Below are positions 5,924-13,552 of a DNA stretch of 14,494 nucleotides, piece by piece. The stretch spans positions 1 to 14,494 of the forward strand of contig JBKPCD010000156.1 of the NCBI GenBank assembly GCA_046727175.1, in the 5' to 3' direction. Within the stretch, counting starts at the first letter, position 1; each line of letters opens with the position of its first letter. The notes under the pieces were generated by a model, which was given only the letters and a program-made list of their open reading frames with translations, ran no database searches and was not told the DNA's origin. A program made the translations under genes and the position numbers. This DNA comes from JBKPCD01 sp046727175. Lineage in GTDB: Bacteria > Acidobacteriota > Vicinamibacteria > Vicinamibacterales > 2-12-FULL-66-21.

Positions 5924-6620
5924 GAATCGGTCGGTTCAAGAACTCGCGGGGAATGGGCGTCCACTTCTCGCGTCCCTCGTAGTAGATCGGTTTGTGATTC
6001 GGAAACCGATCCTTGAAGGCGCGATAGCGAGCGCGCAGGCGATCGATTCGTCGATCGGAGCTGCGGATCGGCCGATGCGGAAAATCCAGGAGCATCCGTT
6101 CGACCTTCCAGACATTTCGCTCCGACAGCCGCCAGTCGTAATTGCCCAGGACGCGCAGGTCGACGACCGCGTACGCGGTGATACGTCCCGACAAGTCGAT
6201 GTAGGGGGCGACATAGCTGAGGGCGAGAGCACGCGCGGTTCGGAAGACTGTGCGGCGACCGTGGAGGCCGGGGTCCCGTGAGCGCGCGATCGATCCCCAG
6301 CGTCCGTGCCGGCGATACACGAATATGACGTGATCGAGCTCGTCGATCGATTCGAAGCTGAGGACGAGCGGCGGCCAGCCGTGTTGCTCGAGGATTACCG
6401 CCGCCGAAAGAGCAGCCTCGAGGCAATGCGCCGTCCCGTGCCTGACGACGCCTCGAAAGCTGCGCAGCGTCGCGCGTCCCGGCGGAGGCTCCGTGTTGTA
6501 CGGAAGTTCGTTCAGGAACTTCTGGACGGCAGCAGGCGTACGGAGCCGCTGGATCAGACGTCGCTCCTCCGGCGTGAACGCGGATCGTGGTGGCGTGTCG
6601 GCGCCTCTCATCTGGGTCAT
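5901..6620 (-). CDS. uncharacterised protein with transglutaminase/papain-like triad
   Basis: A 239-residue protein with no signal peptide or membrane helix. The centre carries a plausible Cys-His-Asp set in the order of transglutaminase-like folds: C66 in GTAHCLEAALSAA, H97 in DELDHVIFVY, and D116 in ARSRDPGLHG. The spacing and surrounding residues (helix after the cysteine, strand at the histidine, GRWG-S-x-R before the aspartate) support this fold. The C-terminal half is basic and tyrosine-rich (NHKPIYYEGREKWTPIP). I recall similar hypothetical proteins in other bacteria but know no function. The last residues QKLEARC and the stop are encoded by the 7-bp repeat arm at 5903-5923, so the native C-terminus may have been altered. 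No clear ribosome binding site is visible; M4 is an alternative start. Confidence 0.68.
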   Translation of the reverse strand: MTQMRGADTPPRSAFTPEERRLIQRLRTPAAVQKFLNELPYNTEPPPGRATLRSFRGVVRHGTAHCLEAALSAAVILEQHGWPPLVLSFESIDELDHVIFVYRRHGRWGSIARSRDPGLHGRRTVFRTARALALSYVAPYIDLSGRITAYAVVDLRVLGNYDWRLSERNVWKVERMLLDFPHRPIRSSDRRIDRLRARYRAFKDRFPNHKPIYYEGREKWTPIPREFLNRPIQKLEARC

Positions 6621-6852
6621 CGGTCTGGAACTGGACAGCGCGTGTATGTGAACGCGACGCCCGTTCGCCTCGCACGCAAAACGACGACGAGTGTCATCCC
6701 GGTTACGACCATCGTGCGTCTCGTCGCCGCGCCGCCAGGGGCGTCGTGCCCGTCCCGTGGTCGGATCAGCTTCACTCTAATCAAGTTCTTCGCGCGCGGT
6801 GTGCGTGCGAGGAAGGCACCACGGCTCAGACAGCCTGCGGCATGCATTCTGC
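6621..6852. other. intergenic region between divergent genes
   Basis: GC-rich with no convincing gene on either strand. It must hold the promoter of the minus-strand triad protein, but I cannot point to good -35/-10 boxes for it. I see no repeats here. Confidence 0.35.
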
Positions 6853-6858
6853 TATACT
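6853..6858 (+). promoter_or_regulatory. putative -10 box of the RRM gene, long leader
   Basis: TATACT stands out in GC-rich sequence and lies 152 bp before the RRM start. No good -35 is present at 17 bp. The resulting leader of about 145 nt contains the palindrome CCTGCGCAGG near 6886 and ends in the AGGAG (6995-6999). Long leaders are common on cold-shock-type RNA-binding protein genes. Confidence 0.4.
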
Positions 6859-7010
6859 CGGCCGGAAGTGGGAGCCCGCCCCTTGCCTGCGCAGGTCCTA
6901 ACCCTTCCGCACCGCAATCCGCGAGAGCTTTCCGACCGGCGTTCCGTTTCGTGCGCGGGGACGAATCGCTGACGACAATCGCGCGCCATTTGGCAGGAGT
7001 AAGTGACAGC

Positions 7011-7373
7011 ATGGGCAGGAGACTCTACGTCGGCAACCTTCCGTACTCGACGACAGAAGATCAGCTCACGGAGCTGTTCAGCCGCGCCGGCAAGGTCGAC
7101 AGTGTGCGTGTCATGCGAGACATGGCGACCGGCCGCGCCCGCGGTTTCGCTTTCGTCGAGATGGGCTCCGACGAGGACGCACAGAAGGCGATCAGCGAGT
7201 TTCACGAGCATCAGATGGAAGGGCGGGCGCTCGTGGTCAATGAGGCACGACCGAAGCCCGAAGGTGGATTCGGCGGCGGTGGCCGAGGCCGCGGCGGGTA
7301 CGGCGGCGGTGGCGGCCGCAGTTACGACGACGGCGATTTCTCAGGGGGGCGGCGCAAAGAGCCGCGCTGGTAA
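7011..7373 (+). CDS. RRM-domain RNA-binding protein with glycine-rich tail
   Basis: A 120-residue cytoplasmic RNA-binding protein. One RRM spans residues 3-80, with RNP2 LYVGNL at 5-10 and RNP1 RGFAFVEM at 44-51, both with the aromatic residues that stack on RNA. The tail (84-120) is a GGFGGGG/RGRGGYGGG low-complexity stretch ending in basic residues, like RGG boxes of glycine-rich RNA-binding proteins. I chose the ATG at 7011 because the RRM begins right there and AGGAG lies 11 nt upstream. The longer open frame from 6306 only runs antisense to the neighbouring gene. Cyanobacterial and proteobacterial relatives are often cold-induced; a role in RNA folding or stability under stress is the likely function. 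Confidence 0.93.
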   Translation: MGRRLYVGNLPYSTTEDQLTELFSRAGKVDSVRVMRDMATGRARGFAFVEMGSDEDAQKAISEFHEHQMEGRALVVNEARPKPEGGFGGGGRGRGGYGGGGGRSYDDGDFSGGRRKEPRW

Positions 7374-7402
7374 GTTCGCGCGGCTGACGCGCGCCCGCGC
7401 GT

Positions 7403-7536
7403 GAAAAAGGGAAAAGGGAAAAGGGAGAAGGGAGAAGGGAGAAGGGAAATTGAAGAGGTCGGCTGCCTTAGTGGCGCCGACCTCACGTTATTTCTCGGTG
7501 CTGCGTTGCCCCTTTTCCCTTTTCTCTTTTCCCTTT
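7403..7536. repeat. inverted homopurine/homopyrimidine arms of a 7-bp repeat (GGGAAAA)
   Basis: The left arm (7403-7449) is 47 purines in a row, made of GGAAAAG and GGAGAAG units. The right arm (7509-7536) is all pyrimidine and, on the other strand, reads as the same 7-bp unit (AAAGGGA, AAAGAGA). The arms can pair across a 59-bp centre holding a GC-rich hairpin. The right arm overlaps the stop codon of the ABC ATPase gene (7535-7537). It sits between convergent genes. Confidence 0.8.
7455..7484. terminator. hairpin between convergent genes, likely bidirectional terminator
   Basis: GAGGTCGGC (7455-7463) pairs perfectly with GCCGACCTC (7476-7484) around a 12-nt loop that has its own GCC/GGC pair. 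On the plus strand TTATTTCT follows a few bases later. On the minus strand the hairpin is followed by the pyrimidine-rich complement of the purine arm. Both are weak U-tracts, so function as a terminator for the RRM and ATPase genes is plausible. Confidence 0.5.
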
Positions 7537-8281
7537 ATTCGTCGACGACCCAGCCGTCTCGGAGCTGGATAATCCGGCTGCCGTACGAGGCGTTCGTTTC
7601 CGAGTGCGTCACCTGCACGATTGTCGTCCCCGCCTCGTTGAGCCGCTTGAACAGCTCCATGATCTCCTTGCCCTGACTCGAGTGCAGGTTGCCCGTCGGT
7701 TCGTCGGCGAGGATCACTTTCGGGTTCGAGATGACCGCGCGGGCGACAGCCACGAGCTGCTGCTGGCCGCCTGAGAGCTGATTGGGGTACAGATCCTTCT
7801 TGCCGACGATGGCGAACTTGTCGAGGATGTCGCAGACCATGCTCTCGCGCTCGGACTTCTTGATGTCACGGTACGAGAGTGGGATGTCGAGATTCTCGTA
7901 AACGGTCAGGTGATCGAGCAGGTGATAGCTCTGGAACACGAAGCCGATGTACTGCTTGTGCAGCTTCGCCCGTTCCTTGGCGCCGAGCTTGTGAACCGGC
8001 TGATCGAGAAAGTAGTACTCACCGGTCCACGCGCTGTCGTGCATGCCGATGATATGCAGCAGCGTCGACTTTCCCGCGCCAGACGGCCCCATGATCGAGA
8101 TGAATTCCCCCTCCTTCACGTCGACGTTGATGCGACGAAGCACGTAGGTACGGCTGGTGCCGTGTGCGTAGGACTTCTCGAGATTGCGAACGGCGACGAG
8201 CGCGTTCGGCGCGAGAGACACGTCGACGGGCAGACTCTCGATCTGCGGAACCGGCTGGCTCGATCTGGAGAAAAACGCCAT
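7535..8281 (-). CDS. ABC transporter ATP-binding protein (MacB/LolD type)
   Basis: A 248-residue ATPase that drives a MacB/FtsX-type permease at the inner membrane. All nucleotide-binding motifs are intact: Walker A GPSGAGKST at 65-73, Q-loop Q117 in FVFQSYHLL, signature LSGGQ at 169-173, Walker B VILADEP at 189-195, and H-loop H226 in VTHSE. The family-typical LADEPTGNLHS follows. About 28 residues precede the usual start (VAVRNLEKSY), an extension of no known role. GGAAGGGG lies 9 nt upstream of the ATG. The large FtsX-type permease lies 421 bp upstream on the same strand and is the probable partner. The gap contains its own -10 box and a repeat element, so the two may not be strictly co-transcribed. 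Confidence 0.92.
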   Translation of the reverse strand: MAFFSRSSQPVPQIESLPVDVSLAPNALVAVRNLEKSYAHGTSRTYVLRRINVDVKEGEFISIMGPSGAGKSTLLHIIGMHDSAWTGEYYFLDQPVHKLGAKERAKLHKQYIGFVFQSYHLLDHLTVYENLDIPLSYRDIKKSERESMVCDILDKFAIVGKKDLYPNQLSGGQQQLVAVARAVISNPKVILADEPTGNLHSSQGKEIMELFKRLNEAGTTIVQVTHSETNASYGSRIIQLRDGWVVDE

Positions 8282-8432
8282 GGATGCTGACCCCTTCCCG
8301 GGCTCGTTCCATCGTCGCGCAGGAACGCGCGTGGACCCCGGCTGCTCTACCCCAGCGCACCCACAACCCGCGCTGGGGACCCCGCCTGGCCTCGTCGGTT
8401 AGACGGGGAATTATCGATCACGGTTTCTAAGA

Positions 8433-8438
8433 ATTATA
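8433..8438 (-). promoter_or_regulatory. putative -10 box of the ABC ATPase gene
   Basis: A perfect TATAAT on the minus strand, 151 bp upstream of the ATPase ATG, sits at the edge of the 8-bp repeat element. No good -35 is present; the -35 position falls in the repeat arm. Confidence 0.4.
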
Positions 8439-8440
8439 CA

Positions 8441-8701
8441 GGCGCCGGTCGCTCGCTGCCGCGCAATGCCGGTCGCTCGGTGGCTCGGTAGCTCGTTGGG
8501 CGTAGCTTGCGGCTCCGTGCTGCTGGTCCCCGGGCAATAGTCCGAATTCTGCCAATCACGCATGGGGACTTCTGATGCGAAGCCCCTGCGGAACTTGAGC
8601 AACACCATTTCAAGCCAGCGAGGCTCCGAGCTACTGAGCGACCAACTACCGAGCTACCGAGCCACCGAGCTACCGAGCCACCGAGCTACCGAGCGACCGG
8701 C
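8441..8701. repeat. inverted arms of an 8-bp tandem repeat (CGAGCYAC) with a 137-bp centre
   Basis: The left arm (core 8468-8495) reads GGTCGCTCGGTGGCTCGG and so on. The right arm (8633-8701) has about eight units of CTACCGAG, CCACCGAG or CGACCGG. The reverse complement of the left core matches 8674-8701 at 26 of 28 positions, and a 21-base part is exact at 8650-8670. The right arm ends 1 bp from the permease stop codon. The centre holds a short minus-strand stretch from 8563 that may be the start of a lost gene, preceded by a stem formed by GGGGCTTC and GAAGTCCCC. Confidence 0.8.
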
Positions 8702-8702
8702 T

Positions 8703-11147
8703 TTATTCAGCCCTCAACGCGACGATGGGCTCGACTCGCGTGGCGCGCCACGCCGGGACGAAGCAGGCCGCAGCGGCCACCATCATCAGCAACCCGGCGG
8801 TCGCGGCGAAGGTAAGCGGATCGGCCGGCCGCACTTCGAACAGCAGCGTGTGGAGACTGCGGCCCCACCAGAAGATAACGAGCGCGCCGCACACGCCAAG
8901 TGCAACGCCGGCTGCGGCCAACTGGAGTCCATCGCCCACGACGAGCCTGAAGACGTCGCTGCGGCCGGCACCGAGCGCCATGCGCACACCAATCTCCGAC
9001 GTGCGCTGCGTCACGGCATACGACATCACTCCGTAGATGCCGATCGCCGCGAGCGCCATCGCGAGCGCCGCGAAGATCGCGACGAGTACGGCGAAGAACC
9101 GCGGCTGCGCGATCGAGTCGTGGACGATTTCGGACATCGAGGCGATGCCTGCGACCGCCGTCGATGAGTCGACGTCGCGCACCGCCTGCCGCATCCCGCC
9201 GGCGAGCATGGTCGGCGTCCCCGCCGTCTTCAGGACGATCGTGATCCCCGCTTCAGGGAATTGCCAATAGGGGAGGTACATCTCGATCCGCGGTGTTCCG
9301 CGCGCGCCGCGGAACCTGACGTCGCCCGCAATGCCAATCACCGTGAACCACGGCGCGTCGGGTTGCGTAGAGAATCGCACCCGCTTTCCAATTGCGCGAT
9401 CACCCGGCCACAGACGCTGCGCGGCCGTTTCGTTGACGATGACGGCCGGCGTCGGCTCGCGGGCAACGAAGTGGCGCCCCTGCCGGAGCGGAATCGTCAT
9501 CGCCTTGAGGTAGTCGGCGCTGACGTATCGGTACCACGTGACGAGCGACTCGGAGCTGTCGCGCGGTACGGGACGGCCCTCGAGATACACGTCCATGTCG
9601 TTGTCGCCGCCGAGCGGCACGTTCGACGAGAGCGCAGCGATTTTGATGCCCGGCAGCGCGGAGACGCGCTCGAGCAATTGGTCGTAGAAGGCGATCTGAT
9701 GCTCGCGCACGGCCTGCCGTCGTTGCGCCGGCGAGAGTTGTGGCGTACCCGATGTCGCCAACGGCGGTGGTGCGACGGAACCCACGAGTACGTTCGATGG
9801 ATCGAAGCCGAGGTCGGCTGACTGGAGCCGCAGGAACGTGCGCATCAGGAGACCGCCGGCGACGAGGAGCACGAGCGCGACGCTCACTTCGCCGACGATG
9901 AGACTTCGCCGCGCTCGTTGTCCCGAGCGCCCCGCAGTTCCTCGCGCTCCCTCTTTCAGGGCCGGCATGAAATCCGACCGCGACGCCTGCAGCGCCGGCG
10001 CGAGCCCGAACACGATGCCGGTCGCCATCGTGATCAGCACCGTGAAGATGAGAACTCGCGCGTCCAGGTTGATCTCGTCGAGGCGCGGCGCTCCTTCCGG
10101 CGCAATCGCAACCAGCGCGGCAACACCCCAGACCCCGAGCAGGAGGCCGACGACACCGCCGATCGACGCGAGGAACACGCTCTCGGTGAGCAGCTGCCGA
10201 ATGACGCGAGCGCGAGCGGCACCGAGCGTCATGCGGACGGCTATCTCGCGTCCGCGTCCGGCGGCCCGCGCGAGCAGGAGATTGGCGACGTTGACGCAGG
10301 CGATGAGCAGCACGAACGCCACAGCGCCGAGCAGAACCAGCAATCCCAGGCGGACGTCGCCAATCACCTCGTTCTGGAGCGTATCGATTCGAATGCCAAC
10401 GTTCTTGTTCGAGTCCGGATGCGCCTGCTCGAGTTGTCGGGCAAGTACCGGCGCAGAAGACGCCGCCTGCTCGGGCGTGACACCAGACTTCAGCCGCGCA
10501 ACGACACGAAGGATGACGAGACCGCGTGCCGGCTTGGCAAGATCGAGCCGTCGCGGCCGCCACACCTGGGCAGTCGGAAGCACACCTGGCCGGAACCCGG
10601 CCGGCATCACGCCAATCACTTCGTGCGGCTCGCCGCCAAGGACGACCGACCGGCCGACGATTCCTCGATCGCTGCCAAATCGACGTTCCCACAACGCATG
10701 AGAAAGGATGACGACTCGTGGTGCCCCCGGCACGTCCTCCTGTGGCGTGAATGTTCGGCCAATCTCAGGCTGCACACCCAGCACGGCGAAATACTCGTGC
10801 GACACCTGCTCGCCGAGCAACGGTTCCGGCTCACCATTTCCGGACAGCGTCGGCTGCCAGCCCGTCATCGCGGTCACACCGTCGAACAGGGTCCCCTGCG
10901 TCTTCCAGTCGACGAAATTGCCGGGGGTTGCATATTCCTTGGGCGGTCCACCGCGGACGGTCATGTCCTGCCACACCATGACGAGCCTGTCAGCGTCGGG
11001 ATAAGGCAGGGGTCGAATCAACAGTGCGTTGACGACGCTGAAGATCGCGGTGTTTGCGCCGATGCCGAGCGCGAGCGTGATGACGGCGACCGCGACGAAT
11101 CCGGAAGACTTGCTGAAGAGACGCAGTGCGTAGCGGATGTCCTGCAT
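8703..11147 (-). CDS. MacB/FtsX-type ABC permease, about 814 residues
   Basis: A large permease with two tandem MacB-core plus FtsX units, of the type expanded in Acidobacteriota. The N-terminus MQDIRYALRLFSKSSGF, then ALGIGANTAIFSVVNALLI, is diagnostic and holds the first membrane helix. A periplasmic MacB domain follows (about 50-270). FtsX membrane helices occur near 275-360 with the ELTESVF-like stretch (RQLLTESVFLASIGGVVGL), then a second extracytoplasmic domain and three C-terminal helices (from FFAVLVAIFAALAMALAAIG). AGAGGA precedes the ATG. Such proteins work with a separate ATPase, here the one downstream, to move peptides, lipoproteins or toxic compounds, or transmit force across the envelope; the substrate is not known. 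The length and both domains are complete. Confidence 0.93.
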   Translation of the reverse strand: MQDIRYALRLFSKSSGFVAVAVITLALGIGANTAIFSVVNALLIRPLPYPDADRLVMVWQDMTVRGGPPKEYATPGNFVDWKTQGTLFDGVTAMTGWQPTLSGNGEPEPLLGEQVSHEYFAVLGVQPEIGRTFTPQEDVPGAPRVVILSHALWERRFGSDRGIVGRSVVLGGEPHEVIGVMPAGFRPGVLPTAQVWRPRRLDLAKPARGLVILRVVARLKSGVTPEQAASSAPVLARQLEQAHPDSNKNVGIRIDTLQNEVIGDVRLGLLVLLGAVAFVLLIACVNVANLLLARAAGRGREIAVRMTLGAARARVIRQLLTESVFLASIGGVVGLLLGVWGVAALVAIAPEGAPRLDEINLDARVLIFTVLITMATGIVFGLAPALQASRSDFMPALKEGARGTAGRSGQRARRSLIVGEVSVALVLLVAGGLLMRTFLRLQSADLGFDPSNVLVGSVAPPPLATSGTPQLSPAQRRQAVREHQIAFYDQLLERVSALPGIKIAALSSNVPLGGDNDMDVYLEGRPVPRDSSESLVTWYRYVSADYLKAMTIPLRQGRHFVAREPTPAVIVNETAAQRLWPGDRAIGKRVRFSTQPDAPWFTVIGIAGDVRFRGARGTPRIEMYLPYWQFPEAGITIVLKTAGTPTMLAGGMRQAVRDVDSSTAVAGIASMSEIVHDSIAQPRFFAVLVAIFAALAMALAAIGIYGVMSYAVTQRTSEIGVRMALGAGRSDVFRLVVGDGLQLAAAGVALGVCGALVIFWWGRSLHTLLFEVRPADPLTFAATAGLLMMVAAAACFVPAWRATRVEPIVALRAE

Positions 11148-11191
11148 GGGAGTCCTCTAGCTCGCAGGATGCTGAAAAACGCATCGTGAAT

Positions 11192-11256
11192 GGGACATGG
11201 AAGATGGGAAATGGGAAAACCCTATACATTTGCCATCTCCCATTTGCGCATTTCCC
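11192..11256. repeat. inverted arms of a 7-bp repeat (GGGAAAT), short loop
   Basis: The left arm (11192-11219) is GGGACAT, GGAAGAT, GGGAAAT, GGGAAAA. The right arm (11228-11256) on the minus strand reads GGGAAAT, GCGCAAAT, GGGAGAT, GGCAAAT. Only 8 bp separate the arms. It lies 45 bp upstream of the permease start, so it would be in or near that gene's promoter or leader. Confidence 0.7.
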
Positions 11257-11271
11257 AACAGCCGTCTTTTA

Positions 11272-11318
11272 GCGGCCTGCCAGGGTTTCGCAGACCGGGG
11301 GTCGCCCCGGACGGCCGC
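11272..11318. ncRNA. candidate compact three-way junction
   Basis: Three perfect helices nest in 47 bp: GCGGC (11272-11276) with GCCGC (11314-11318); CTGC (11277-11280) with GCAG (11290-11293); and CCGGGG (11295-11300) with CCCCGG (11305-11310) around GTCG. It matches no riboswitch class I can name. GC-rich DNA makes short helices by chance, so confidence is low. Either strand could be the transcribed one. Confidence 0.2.
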
Positions 11319-11513
11319 GCGTGAGTCTCCCGAGCGAACGCCATGCCGCGGGGGTGACGTGGCCAAGCGCTCACTCTCAATGAGTTACGGCGATCTCAGC
11401 CCTCAGCTTTGGTGGGCTTGTCCAGTTACGAACAGCCGACGTCCCACCCGTGAACAAAAGGCACTATTCTTGAAGCCACAAGTCGAGGAGAATCGTCCAA
11501 ACACGTACGCGGC
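11319..11513 (+). promoter_or_regulatory. upstream region of the secreted unknown gene
   Basis: No gene is visible. A TATTCT at 11465-11470 could be a -10 box for the gene starting at 11514. GAGGAG at 11485-11490 looks like a Shine-Dalgarno sequence, but it is 23 nt from the ATG, too far for ordinary use. Confidence 0.3.
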
Positions 11514-12059
11514 ATGGGCTTTCATCTCCTGCTCCTGATTACCGCGCTGACAGCTGCTGCTCCTCAACAGCCGTCGTCGTCCACAACTGCGGACGATTCG
11601 TCACCCAAACAGGCCGCCGCTTCGACGCCAATCGACCCCAACGAGCTGCCGGTGTCCCTCGACCGGATTCAGCGTGCACTGGAGCATCCGCCGGCACTCC
11701 GGATCACAGAGGGACGGCCGGTTTTTCGAGTCGAGATCTTCGGCGAGAAACCAACCATCGAAGACATCCTTGGGCCCGAGTTCTGGAAAGGGCCTGTACC
11801 ATATGGCGGCATGACGCACCAGGAATTCCTCGACATGGTCACGCCCAAGGATGTGCAGGGCTATGCAGCCTTCAGCAATAAAGAGGGGCTGGTCGTGGCC
11901 GCCACCTCGGTTGCGCTAAAGTGGGCGCTCCAGAAAGCCATCGCACACTATCAGGAGGCGAAAGACGCGCGTGCCCGTGAAGCGGCGAAGAAGGAAGTTC
12001 AGGAGGCGCTCGAGGCCCTTCGAAAGGCGCGCCAGGCAGCCGGCCTGCCCGACAAGTAG
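11514..12059 (+). CDS. secreted protein of unknown function with C-terminal helix
   Basis: A 181-residue protein. The start (MGFHLLLLITALTAAAPQQ) is a short signal peptide with a likely cut after the alanines. A low-complexity serine/threonine linker follows (SSSTTADDSS). The middle holds ITEGRPVFRVEIFGEKPTIEDILG and GGMTHQEFLDMVTPKDVQGY. The C-terminal third is a highly charged alanine-rich helix (residues about 135-175, with AREAAKKEVQEALEALRK) that should form a coiled coil. I do not recognise the family, though similar small secreted proteins occur in Acidobacteriota. A GAGGAG too far upstream leaves the start codon uncertain. It is convergent with the aminopeptidase gene, with only 7 bp between the stops and no terminator between them. 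Confidence 0.68.
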   Translation: MGFHLLLLITALTAAAPQQPSSSTTADDSSPKQAAASTPIDPNELPVSLDRIQRALEHPPALRITEGRPVFRVEIFGEKPTIEDILGPEFWKGPVPYGGMTHQEFLDMVTPKDVQGYAAFSNKEGLVVAATSVALKWALQKAIAHYQEAKDARAREAAKKEVQEALEALRKARQAAGLPDK

Positions 12060-12066
12060 CTCCGTG

Positions 12067-13533
12067 TCAGCGTTGCGCGGTGCTGTTCTGTTTCAGAAAG
12101 CTTTCGATTTCCTCGATCGTCCGCGGCACGTTCGACGAGAGCCGCTCCAGTCCCGACTCCGTCACCAGGAATGAATCCTCGATCCGTACGCCAAGGTTCT
12201 GGTACTTGGCAACCATCGGCCGGACTTTCTCGATGAACGCAAGGTTCTCCGGAGTCTTCGGCAGATTGTCCAGGGCGGCCTCGCGAATGTAGATCCCCGG
12301 CTCGATCGTGAATGCCATCCCGGGGGCAAGCTCACGGAGACGGCCGACGTCGTGCACGTCCACGCCGATCCAGTGGGATACACCATGAGTCGCCCACGTC
12401 TTGAACTGCTGTCCTTTCGGATCGGTCACCAGCCCGAGCCGCACCAGCCCTGCACGCAGCGCCTCGTCACACGCCGCCTGAATCGCGCTGAGGGGATTTC
12501 CACGTTTTGCAGCCGCAATGCCCGCTTCCTGCGCCGCAAGGACGATTTCGTAGATGTCCCGCTGTTCGCGCGTGAACCGTCCGTTCACCGGATATGTTCG
12601 CGTGATGTCACCGGTATACCCCTGGTAATTCGCCGCCGCATCGACGAGAAGCAGATCCCCCGCCTCCATTCGGCGGCTCGACTTCTCGTAGTGGAGGATC
12701 GTCGCGTTGGGGCCACTGCCGACAATCGAAGGATAGCCCCAGCTCATGGCGCCGTTCTCGAGATAGACGTACTCGATCGCGGCTTCGACCTGGTACTCGA
12801 ACTTACCTGGCGCCGCGGCCTTCATGCCGGCGCGGTGTGCCTCACTCGAGATCGCGACGCTCTTACGCAGTACGTCCTGCTCGTAGCCGGTCTTGATTTG
12901 TCGGAGCTCCGCGAGAATAGGCGTCGCGTCCTCCACGGCAAATCCGAAGAACCGCTCGCGAACTTTCGAAGCGAACTGGGTCACGAGTCCTGGTGGCGCG
13001 CTGAGACTGCCCGGTTCGAGCAGCAGCGCGACCTTGGCGCGATTCTGTGTCAGCGCGTCGAAGTACTTCGTGTACTCGCTCGTGCTGCCGCCCATTGGCC
13101 GCTTCGACAACGTTGCGGTGATGAACGGCTCGAACTGGCTCGCCGTCATCACGGTCGGGATGGCGCTTTGCGCCGTCGCTTCGTCCGGCGTCAAGCTGTG
13201 ACCGTTCCAGTGTTCACGGCGCGCATCCGGTTCCCGGATGAAGAGGACTTCACGCCGGGTTTCGTTGCCGGGCATCAGCACGAGGATCGTGTCCTGCTGA
13301 TCGATGCCGGTGAGATACAGCAGATTACTGTCCTGCCGATATTCGTAGTCGACGTCGAGCGAGTACGTGCGCGTCGGCGCGCTCCAGAAGATCGCGAGCG
13401 CATCGGGGCCGAGCCGCTCCATCGCACGCGCGCGTCGAGCCTTCAAATCGTCCTGCAGAGGACCTGCGTCCACGGCGGTCGGAACGAGGACCGCCAGGAT
13501 CAGCACCAGTACGGGAAATCGCTTTGATCGCAT
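12067..13533 (-). CDS. secreted aminopeptidase P family metallopeptidase (M24B)
   Basis: A 488-residue Xaa-Pro aminopeptidase exported by a signal peptide (RSKRFPVLVLILAVLVPTAVDAG). The N-terminal AMP_N domain (about 30-190) includes DSNLLYLTGIDQQDTILVL. The pita-bread domain follows, with both metal sites complete by comparison with E. coli PepP: D298 (LLVDAA), D309 (TGDITRTY), H387 (HGVSHWIG), E411 (FTIEPGIYI) and E452 (GVRIEDS). The accessory histidines H383 and H394 are also present. It would release N-terminal residues before proline from peptides in the periplasm. The frame is open back to 13665, but those 44 residues are translated repeat DNA, so the ATG at 13533 is chosen. No Shine-Dalgarno sequence; TAAGAT at 13542-13547 lies 8 nt upstream and fits a leaderless transcript. 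Confidence 0.93.
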   Translation of the reverse strand: MRSKRFPVLVLILAVLVPTAVDAGPLQDDLKARRARAMERLGPDALAIFWSAPTRTYSLDVDYEYRQDSNLLYLTGIDQQDTILVLMPGNETRREVLFIREPDARREHWNGHSLTPDEATAQSAIPTVMTASQFEPFITATLSKRPMGGSTSEYTKYFDALTQNRAKVALLLEPGSLSAPPGLVTQFASKVRERFFGFAVEDATPILAELRQIKTGYEQDVLRKSVAISSEAHRAGMKAAAPGKFEYQVEAAIEYVYLENGAMSWGYPSIVGSGPNATILHYEKSSRRMEAGDLLLVDAAANYQGYTGDITRTYPVNGRFTREQRDIYEIVLAAQEAGIAAAKRGNPLSAIQAACDEALRAGLVRLGLVTDPKGQQFKTWATHGVSHWIGVDVHDVGRLRELAPGMAFTIEPGIYIREAALDNLPKTPENLAFIEKVRPMVAKYQNLGVRIEDSFLVTESGLERLSSNVPRTIEEIESFLKQNSTAQR

Positions 13534-13552
13534 ACGGCTGGATCTTAGCAGG

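Noticed and set aside
6306..7010. 235-residue N-terminal extension of the RRM protein
   Set aside because: The first half is antisense to the triad protein and the rest has no domain; an AGGAG precedes the ATG at 7011, where the RRM begins.
9918..11189. 423-residue plus-strand open frame
   Set aside because: Antisense to the ABC permease, with polar low-complexity translation and no motif.
11272..11318. Known riboswitch such as c-di-GMP or fluoride
   Set aside because: None of the conserved bases of those classes are present; only the general shape is suggestive.
12352..13527. 391-residue plus-strand open frame
   Set aside because: Antisense to the aminopeptidase P gene, whose catalytic residues are all intact.
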